Part shown: positions 57,977 to 64,000 of the stretch, piece by piece | Layout: each line of letters starts with the position of its first letter | Numbering within the stretch: position 1 is the first letter of the stretch | Assembly: GCF_023712425.1 (NCBI RefSeq) | Contig: NZ_JAMAYG010000002.1 | Span: 451,481-515,480, forward strand | Length of the DNA: 64,000 nt | Reading direction: 5' to 3' | Source: Rothia sp. P100 | Lineage (GTDB): Bacteria > Actinomycetota > Actinomycetes > Actinomycetales > Micrococcaceae | The notes under the pieces: model-generated | The model's database searches: none | Told to the model about the DNA's origin: nothing | Seen by the model: only the letters and a program-made list of their open reading frames with translations | Translations under genes and position numbers: made by a program

Positions 57977-60355
57977 CTATTCGTATCGAGGTAGGTCTCT
58001 CTTCGAGAGAGGTTTGGCCCCGGTTAGTCTGTAAGCGCTAAAGATACCAGGTACGTTCATAATCTGGTTGAGAAGATGATCGAGCATAAAGCGGTCGCTG
58101 ACCTCAACCGTGTAACGGTTGACGGCAAAACGATCGTCACTGGTGTGAACCTTCGCATCGACGATATTGCTCCCGGATTCAGAAATTACCCGAATGACGT
58201 CGACCAGCAGCAGCTTGCGGTCAATACCCTCCACCTGGATGCTCACCCTAAAATTATTATTGGTGCTGTTAGCCCACTCAACAGTGGTCTGGCGAGGGTC
58301 ATCCTGAGCATTCAGCACGTTGGGGCAGTCGACACGGTGAACAGAAATACCCTGTAAGCGGGTCACGATACCAACGATTTCGTCCGGCGGAACAGGAGTG
58401 CAGCATCGAGCAATTTTAGTCAGAATACCCTCAGCGCCAGGCACCACCACACCGTTATCATCGCCTGTAGCTGGGCGGGTATTGAACAGTGAGTTATCAA
58501 AGCTATTGACCTCTTCCGGTGCTTGATCGTCGTTATCCCCGTAGTAGAGATCGACCAGAGTAGAGATAACATTTTGGGGTTCAAGATCGTTCTCTCCAAC
58601 CGCATGGTAGAGACTTGCCACATCGTTTTTATGGTGCGCATGCGCTACCTGAAGCATGAGCTCAGGAGTCAACATTTTGGTGAGTGGAAGTTCATGCTGC
58701 CGCATGGCCTTCACTAAGCGTTCCTTGCCGCGGCTGAGCGCCTCAAGTCTGCGCCCCTTAGCAAAATGTTGCCTAATTTTGGTGCGGGCTTTTGAGGTAC
58801 GCACAAACTTGAGCCAGTCCTCGCTTGGCTCGTGGTTCTCGTCCTTAGTGGTCATAATTTCCACTGTGGAGGCTGTCTCTAGTTTCGTATGCAGGGGCAC
58901 GAGCTTGCCATTGACCTTGGCCCCAATCGTGCGGTCGCCCACCTCAGAGTGAATAGCGTAGGCGAAGTCAACGGGCGTTGAACCGGACGGCAAACTAATG
59001 GGCTTACCCTGCGGGGTAAGAACCACAATCTCATCTGACTCTAGAGTTTCCGCCAGCTCCTCATAGAACTTGCTCGATTCGGGGTTAGAACTAGAAATCT
59101 CAGAGATTGATTGCAAAATCCCGATGCTAAAGGCAGCAGTGTGGGTGCTGGGCTCCTGGACCGCGGTCTCCACCTTCTCACCACGAGAAGCTGCCTTATA
59201 CCGCCAGTGTGCTGCCACACCGTACTCAGCCTCTTCGTGCATCTTGTAGGTGCGAATCTGGATTTCAAGCGGTAGCTCACCTGGCCCGTGCACCGTCATG
59301 TGAAGGGACTGGTAGTGATTATTCTTGGGCGACTTGATGTAGTCCTTAAAGCGCCCCGCCATGGACGGCCACAGCGACAGCACATGACCTAAAGCGGCAT
59401 AGCAGTCATCAATGTTCTCAACCATGATACGTACAGCCAAGATGTCGTTGATTTCATCAAAACTCTTACCCTTGGTCTTCATCTTTTGATGGATGGAATA
59501 GTAGTGCTTGGGGCGGCCAGTCACCGTGCCCTCAATACCAACCTGCTGCAAGCGATCTTCGATAGTCACCCGAGCTTCAGCCAAATACTTTTCGAGTTTG
59601 GGGGTTCGCTCACCGACCAGACGCACAATTTCCCGATAAATATCGGGGCTCATTGCTGCAAATGAAAGATCCTCAAGCTCCCATTTAATGGTGTTAAGAC
59701 CGAGGCGGTGTGCCAGCGGGGCATAGATTTGCAGGGTCTCTTCAGCCTTCTTGGCCGCTGAAGCTCCTGACACAAAGCGCCAGGTACGTGCGTTATGTAG
59801 ACGGTCCGCCAGCTTAATCAGAAGCACGCGGATGTCCTTGCTCATGGACAGCACCAGTTTACGGATGGTTTCAATGGGAGCATTAGCGCCGTAGCTGACT
59901 TTATCGAGCTTGGTCACCCCGTCCACCAGGTAAGCAACTTCTTCACCGAAGTCGGCAATGAGCTGCTCCATGGTGTAGTCAGTATCTTCAACGGTGTCAT
60001 GCAGAAGTCCAGCAACAAGAACGGGGCCGGTAGCTCCAATCTCTGCCAGGATAGTGGTCACGGCTACCGGGTGGGTGATGTAGGGGTCCCCACTCTTACG
60101 CTTTTGCCCGCGGTGGTAGCGGCTGGCTACTTTAAAGGCCCGCTGCAGCACATCAAGGTCTTCATTAGGGTGAAACTTGGTAACTGTGCGGATGACAGGG
60201 GCAAGAACCGGCGAGAATCGTGGGCTTGGGCCCACTTCACGACCAAAGACCTGGCGAGCCGGCACCCGACCTGATGCCGACATGACACGGTGTGAACCAC
60301 GCAGAGGTCGCTTCATGTCCTGGGTGCTGTGAGTGTTCTTTTCTGAAGCGCTCAT
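57977..60355 (-). CDS. rel: Bifunctional (p)ppGpp synthetase/hydrolase Rel
   Basis: Rel makes and degrades (p)ppGpp in the stringent response. The 792-residue product has the HD hydrolase (ITHPVAVTTILAE, GLLHDTVEDTDYT), a synthetase with RFKD (the RxKD motif of bifunctional enzymes) then YIKSPKNNHYQSLH, and a TGS domain (VVLTPQGKPISLPSGSTPVDF). A zinc-finger-like CCTPVPPDEIVG and an ACT domain at the C-terminus complete it. The ATG at 60355 has GGAG seven bases upstream. An ATG at 60382 would add nine residues. TATGAT (60400-60405, minus) is a possible -10. Confidence 0.96.
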   Translation of the reverse strand: MSASEKNTHSTQDMKRPLRGSHRVMSASGRVPARQVFGREVGPSPRFSPVLAPVIRTVTKFHPNEDLDVLQRAFKVASRYHRGQKRKSGDPYITHPVAVTTILAEIGATGPVLVAGLLHDTVEDTDYTMEQLIADFGEEVAYLVDGVTKLDKVSYGANAPIETIRKLVLSMSKDIRVLLIKLADRLHNARTWRFVSGASAAKKAEETLQIYAPLAHRLGLNTIKWELEDLSFAAMSPDIYREIVRLVGERTPKLEKYLAEARVTIEDRLQQVGIEGTVTGRPKHYYSIHQKMKTKGKSFDEINDILAVRIMVENIDDCYAALGHVLSLWPSMAGRFKDYIKSPKNNHYQSLHMTVHGPGELPLEIQIRTYKMHEEAEYGVAAHWRYKAASRGEKVETAVQEPSTHTAAFSIGILQSISEISSSNPESSKFYEELAETLESDEIVVLTPQGKPISLPSGSTPVDFAYAIHSEVGDRTIGAKVNGKLVPLHTKLETASTVEIMTTKDENHEPSEDWLKFVRTSKARTKIRQHFAKGRRLEALSRGKERLVKAMRQHELPLTKMLTPELMLQVAHAHHKNDVASLYHAVGENDLEPQNVISTLVDLYYGDNDDQAPEEVNSFDNSLFNTRPATGDDNGVVVPGAEGILTKIARCCTPVPPDEIVGIVTRLQGISVHRVDCPNVLNAQDDPRQTTVEWANSTNNNFRVSIQVEGIDRKLLLVDVIRVISESGSNIVDAKVHTSDDRFAVNRYTVEVSDRFMLDHLLNQIMNVPGIFSAYRLTGAKPLSKRDLPRYE

Positions 60356-60469
60356 ATCTGAACTCCCCCTTGCCTCGTCCACGTGCTATATGTTGCTCTA
60401 TCATAGTTCAAAATAGCTGATAGGTAGAACACAGTGACCAGGCATAACTAAGCCAGCCTACTTTAATGT

Positions 60470-60504
60470 GAAGGTGCCGCCTAGTTTTACCGGGCGGCAC
60501 CTTC
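60470..60504. terminator. Hairpin after secF
   Basis: GAAGGTGCCGCC (60470-60481) pairs perfectly with 60493-60504, 11-nt loop. On the minus strand (secF side) ACATTAAAG follows. On the plus strand TTTATC follows. It separates secDF from rel. Confidence 0.65.
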
Positions 60505-60546
60505 TTTATCTATGAATATCGAGCCGGTACTCGGCTCTCGTTGTCC

Positions 60547-61623
60547 CTACTGGTTATTGGTCGTAAAGTTAAACTCTCGGACGGTGATAGCAGGGATGCC
60601 CGGGGACTGGCCGGTATCAGCAGTTTCTTCTTCGGAAACAATACCTACACGGGCGTCCCGTACTCTGCGCTCCTGGTTCTTGACGTTTTGCTCTCTTAAG
60701 CGCAGCACAGCATAGGCGGGAGCAGCCACAAAGAGGGTGCCAATGGTGCCTACGATGATACCTACGAACAAGGCCAGCGAAAGATCCTTGAGAGTGCCAG
60801 CGCCCAGCAACAGAGCACCAATAAAGAGAATAGAACCCACGGGCAGAATACCAACAATAGATGTATTGATGGATCGGACCAAGGTTTGGTTAACCGCCAG
60901 GTTTACCTGCTCACCGAAAGTGACATCACGTCTGCCCTCAATACCCTCAGTATTCTCTCGAATCTTGTCAAAGACCACCACAGTGTCATACAGCGAGTAG
61001 CTGAGCACGGTGAGGAAGCCAATGATAGCGCTGGGCGTAATCTCAAAGCCGACAAGAGCATACAGCCCCACGGTGGTGACAATGGTGAAAACCAAACCGG
61101 CAATTGCTGAAAGCGACATCTTCCAGGTTCGGAAGTAGAGCGCCATGCCAATCATTACTAGTACTACGAACCATGCTAGACCGATGAGGGCTTGCTTGGT
61201 GACGCCGGCACCCCAGGTAGGGCCGACGAAGGATGAAGTGACATCGTCGCTCTCAACATCGTAGGCAGCTCGCAGAGCGTCGCCGACTGCCAAGGTTTCA
61301 TCGTCGCTCAGCTCGCTCATCTGCGCACGCACGGTGCCCGATGAAATGTTGGTGACTCGTACGTCAGTCGCCTCAGGTGCTGCTGAGCTGATGGCGTCCT
61401 GGCCGATGGTCACATCTTCATTCGCCACCGATGAGACAGTGAATTCTGATCCACCGCGGAATTCGATGCCCAGATTGAAGCCGCCTTTGAACACCGGAAC
61501 CATCGCAGCAAGAAGCACGACGATCAGGGCGAGGCTAAGCCAGCGCTTACGATGAGGCACAAATCCATAAGATTTTTTGCCTGAATGCAGGTCATTACCG
61601 AACTGCGCAAGCTTATTCGCCAC
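60547..61623 (-). CDS. secF: Protein translocase subunit SecF
   Basis: SecF works with SecD to drive late steps of Sec export with the proton gradient. The 358-residue product has a first membrane helix near 28-48, a periplasmic loop, GIEFRGGSEF, and five further helices with the ILPVGSILFIGALLLGAGTLKDL signature. The GTG start overlaps secD by 11 bases. Confidence 0.95.
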   Translation of the reverse strand: MANKLAQFGNDLHSGKKSYGFVPHRKRWLSLALIVVLLAAMVPVFKGGFNLGIEFRGGSEFTVSSVANEDVTIGQDAISSAAPEATDVRVTNISSGTVRAQMSELSDDETLAVGDALRAAYDVESDDVTSSFVGPTWGAGVTKQALIGLAWFVVLVMIGMALYFRTWKMSLSAIAGLVFTIVTTVGLYALVGFEITPSAIIGFLTVLSYSLYDTVVVFDKIRENTEGIEGRRDVTFGEQVNLAVNQTLVRSINTSIVGILPVGSILFIGALLLGAGTLKDLSLALFVGIIVGTIGTLFVAAPAYAVLRLREQNVKNQERRVRDARVGIVSEEETADTGQSPGIPAITVREFNFTTNNQ

Positions 61624-63316
61624 GGCTTTGCTCCTTAATATCAGTTGCAGACATCTCTTCTTCAGCAGCGGCTAAACGCTCACGGCGCTTACGCTCAGCA
61701 AGAGAGAGGCGAGCTTCGGTTTCTTCAACGCTACGGACGCGCCCGGCACCTCGGTAGAGCGGTGTGGCTCCCAGCGCCGCGGGATCCATACCGGACCACT
61801 TGCCGCCGTTTCTAAAGTAATTGCGCTGTCCCAGCAGAACCATCAGCGGGTGGATGAAGAGGAAAGTAATGATTAGGTCAGCAATAGCTGTGAGGCCCAA
61901 AGTGAAAGCGAAACCTCTCACGTTACCTACCGAAGCGAAGTAGAGCACTAGGGCAGCTAGAAGGTTCACGGCCTTAGATGCCATAATCGTCCGCTTTGCA
62001 CGGTTCCAACCGTGGTCGATAGCGGCAGGTATGGTTCGCCCAGCCCTAATCTCGTCCCTAATACGTTCAAAGTAAACGATGAAAGAGTCAGCCATCAGAC
62101 CAATCGACACGATGAGGCCCGCAACGCCAGCCAGCGAAAGTCGGTAGTTCATGAGGTGGCCCAGCAGAATAATCACGCCGTAGGAGAAGCCCGCAGCAAC
62201 CAAAATTGAGCTGATATTGACCAGACCAACCAGGCGGTACTGGAACAGGGAGTAGATAAAGACCAGGATCAGACCAATCAGACCGGCCAAAAGACCCATC
62301 TTGAGCTGATCAGCACCCAAAGTTGCTGAAATCTGTTGCTCCGACTGGATGGTAAAGCTAATGGGTAGAGCACCGTATTTGAGCTGCTCAGCGAGCTGGG
62401 ATGCTTCTTGCTCAGTAAAGTTACCGGTAATCTGCGGCTGACCGTTGGTAATCACTGCTTGGGTGACCGGGGATGAGAGAACGGCGCCGTCTAGCATAAT
62501 AGCGAAACGGGCACGTGGGTCAGAGGAGTTAGCACCACGGATTGAGTTCAGACGAGTGGTGACATCCTTAAAGGTTGCTGTTCCAGATTCATTGAACTCA
62601 ATATTAACTCCCCACTGGCCCGTGGAATACCCTGTGCCACCGGTCACCTGAGAGAAGCTGGCATTTTTAATTTCTGTTCCATAAATTTCGATAGGCCCGA
62701 GGATGTACTTCTCCTGCCCGTCGGTTGAACATGCAACGATTGCCACGTCGGGGTCCTGCTCAACCTCGTCCACATTGGATGGAATGCTACAGTCAAGAGC
62801 CTCATACTCCCGCCAGAGCTCAGGGGTAACCCAGTTGTAGTCTGAACCGTCAGTAGGTTCAGCGGTGGGGGCAGGTAACGATTCCTCAGTCGCTACTGCA
62901 TCACCCGTTATCGGGGTAGGTGCACCAGAGTTGAGGACGGCGCGGAAAGACATCTGTGCTGATGTTTGGATGAGTTCTCGGGTTTCAGGGCTCAGGACTC
63001 CGGGTACTGATACCACAACGTTCTGCCCAGACTGAGTGGTGACTTCAGCTTCAGCTACTCCGGAACCGTCCACGCGCTGGCGAATAATTTCTACTGCCTG
63101 CTCTAGTTGTTCATCCGTGACCTGCCCGCCGTCGGCGTCATTCACCTGGGGTGAAAGAATGAGCTGGCTGCCACCTGAAAGATCAAGCGCGAGCTTGGGT
63201 GACCAGGAACCCCCAGCGAAGGTGGTGCCGAAGATACCCCCAGCAACTAAGAGCAGTAAGAGCAGCATGGAGACCAGCGCTCCGCGTGCTTTTGCACTGT
63301 GGCCTGTAGTAGCCAT
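61613..63316 (-). CDS. secD: Protein translocase subunit SecD
   Basis: SecD has six membrane helices and a large extracytoplasmic loop. The 567-residue product has LALDLSGGSQLIL (D1), IIRQRVDGSGVAEAEVTTQ, a long insertion rich in Pro/Thr/Glu at about 145-190, and the C-terminal RND-like helices (GVAGLIVSIGLMADSFIVYFERI). The ATG at 63316 has AAGGGG six bases upstream. The TTG just before is rejected. A terminator-like hairpin separates it from yajC. Confidence 0.95.
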   Translation of the reverse strand: MATTGHSAKARGALVSMLLLLLLVAGGIFGTTFAGGSWSPKLALDLSGGSQLILSPQVNDADGGQVTDEQLEQAVEIIRQRVDGSGVAEAEVTTQSGQNVVVSVPGVLSPETRELIQTSAQMSFRAVLNSGAPTPITGDAVATEESLPAPTAEPTDGSDYNWVTPELWREYEALDCSIPSNVDEVEQDPDVAIVACSTDGQEKYILGPIEIYGTEIKNASFSQVTGGTGYSTGQWGVNIEFNESGTATFKDVTTRLNSIRGANSSDPRARFAIMLDGAVLSSPVTQAVITNGQPQITGNFTEQEASQLAEQLKYGALPISFTIQSEQQISATLGADQLKMGLLAGLIGLILVFIYSLFQYRLVGLVNISSILVAAGFSYGVIILLGHLMNYRLSLAGVAGLIVSIGLMADSFIVYFERIRDEIRAGRTIPAAIDHGWNRAKRTIMASKAVNLLAALVLYFASVGNVRGFAFTLGLTAIADLIITFLFIHPLMVLLGQRNYFRNGGKWSGMDPAALGATPLYRGAGRVRSVEETEARLSLAERKRRERLAAAEEEMSATDIKEQSRGE

Positions 63317-63352
63317 CAACGCCCCTTTACAGTTTTATGTCAAACGTGAAAA

Positions 63353-63378
63353 GGCGCGCGGCCCTCAGGCTGCGCACC
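63353..63378 (-). terminator. Terminator-like hairpin between yajC and secD
   Basis: Minus strand: GGTGCGC (63372-63378) pairs with GCGCGCC (63353-63359), plus GCC/GGC above an A-C mismatch, and TTTTC follows. TTGACA occurs shortly downstream (63338-63343), but no -10 fits before the secD ATG. Confidence 0.6.
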
Positions 63379-63396
63379 TATTTCGTAGAAGAAAGT

Positions 63397-63753
63397 TTAT
63401 TTGGTGGGTTCGTCTGCGATTTCACCGTTGATGGTGGGCTGATGCTCCCCTGCCGAGGCTGCTGATCCGGTTGCGGCACCAGTTTCTTCGATCTGGGTAA
63501 CGGTCATGAGATGAACCTTAACAACAGTACCAGGAGCAATTTGGAGCTCAGCGGTGTTGTCTTCTTTGTTGATGCTAGCCACAGTGCCGTAGAGACCGAA
63601 GTTGGTCATTACGGGAGTCCCTGGCATCATTTGGTCTTGGCGTTCTTTGAGCTGTGTCTGCGCTTTTTTGGTACGGCGAGCAGGCAGTACGATAAGCACA
63701 ATCATCATGATAGCTAGTAGCGCGAGCATGAATAGGGGTGAACCGCTGTCCAC
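63397..63753 (-). CDS. yajC: Preprotein translocase subunit YajC
   Basis: YajC is a small partner of SecDF. The 118-residue product has one membrane helix (about 7-26, LFMLALLAIMMIVLIVLPA), a basic RRTKKAQTQLKERQD stretch and the MMPGTPVMTNFGLYGTV domain. The GTG start has GAGGGA six bases upstream. It is the head of yajC-secD-secF and lies next to a ruvB-like tail, the normal ruvCAB-yajC-secDF order. Confidence 0.93.
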   Translation of the reverse strand: MDSGSPLFMLALLAIMMIVLIVLPARRTKKAQTQLKERQDQMMPGTPVMTNFGLYGTVASINKEDNTAELQIAPGTVVKVHLMTVTQIEETGAATGSAASAGEHQPTINGEIADEPTK

Positions 63754-63863
63754 GAATAATCCCTCAAATCAGGTGTTGGTGATAGTCTTCCGCCCCAGTT
63801 TACGCGATGAGTCTGTGAATTTGGCTCTAGGTTGCTGTAGGCAGGTTTTCTGAGCTGAGAGTT

Positions 63864-63983
63864 TTATGGGAATTCTGGGGCTGCTAACCCTAAATGTTGC
63901 CAGGCTGCCGGATGAACCATGATTTTCCGAGCGCGCGAGGAAACGAAAATCGTGGTGAATCTCTGCGCGTCAGCGCAGGGCGC
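63864..63983 (-). other. Possible 3' tail of ruvB, frame disturbed
   Basis: In the minus strand, the last codons before a TAA at 63864-63866 read MVHPAAWQHLGLAAPEFP, closely resembling the RuvB C-terminus (E. coli ends AWNHFGITPPEMP). RuvB is expected here by synteny. The same frame has a stop at 63984-63986, only 39 codons upstream. Another frame, reading PRAAVSALR, stops at 63970. A frameshift, a sequencing error or a remnant are all possible. The window ends too soon to decide. Confidence 0.35.
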
Positions 63984-64000
63984 TTACGGCAGCTCTGGGG

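Noticed and set aside
1..64000. CRISPR arrays, insertion sequences, tRNA/rRNA genes, prophage
   Set aside because: No regularly spaced repeats, transposase motifs, T-loop signatures or phage genes were seen on either strand by eye; a tRNAscan or repeat search was not possible.

Overview
The window is a stretch of core chromosome from a Gram-positive actinobacterium, most likely Micrococcaceae and probably Rothia or a close relative. The assignment rests on gene order and protein character: the actinobacterial integration host factor mihF, a PriA without helicase motifs, DUF3097, a PyrR leader that seems to act on translation, frequent GTG/TTG starts, and the syntenic blocks hrcA-dnaJ-rsmE-phoH-ybeY-corC-era, pyrR-pyrBC-carAB-pyrF-mihF-gmk-rpoZ-coaBC-metK-priA and alaS-ruvX-mltG-aroECKB-efp-nusB. 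I cannot name the species from sequence alone. No insertion sequence, prophage, CRISPR array, tRNA or rRNA gene was recognised.

Layout. Positions 1-6660 (minus strand): a heat-shock and ribosome-maturation operon controlled by a CIRCE element (hrcA, dnaJ, rsmE, phoH, ybeY, corC), then a terminator and era, which runs off the left edge. 6750-8167 (plus): DUF3097 and a DUF4870-like membrane protein. 8262-11362 (minus): lepA-hemW. 11577-12703 (plus): a PemK/MazF-fold protein and rpsT with a structured leader. 12820-20898 (minus): leuS, degV, comEA, a comEC split into two overlapping genes, and holA. 21081-23098 (plus): an alpha/beta hydrolase and a GT4 glycosyltransferase that overlap each other. 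23095-38312 (minus): pyrR-pyrB-pyrC-PH protein-carA-carB-pyrF, then mihF-gmk, then rpoZ-coaBC-metK-priA. 38498-48041 (minus): alaS-ruvX-mltG-aroE-aroC-aroK-aroB-efp-nusB. 48087-55346 (minus): hisS, aspS, dtd, rarA, rpsD and two small membrane proteins. 55678-57929 (plus): a DUF349 protein and an AbiEi-like orphan. 57977-63753 (minus): yajC-secD-secF and rel. The right edge carries what looks like the 3' tail of ruvB, with a disturbed reading frame.

How it works together: the genes cover complete UMP synthesis (apart from pyrD), most of the shikimate pathway, CoA and SAM synthesis, aminoacylation (Leu, Ala, Asp, His), Sec translocation, DNA uptake, and the heat-shock and stringent responses. 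Transcription units are compact, with 1-11 nt overlaps (TAATG, ATGA, GTGA) that imply translational coupling, and strong intrinsic terminators close most units.

I found no clearly new biological system. The parts most worth a second look are the split comEC, the PyrR-type leader that can hide the Shine-Dalgarno sequence, the rpsT and mihF leaders with a 14-bp perfect palindrome, a solitary MazF-fold protein with a disordered N-terminus, a Toprim-like signature in DUF3097, the acidic tail on RNA polymerase omega, and the disrupted ruvB-like tail.
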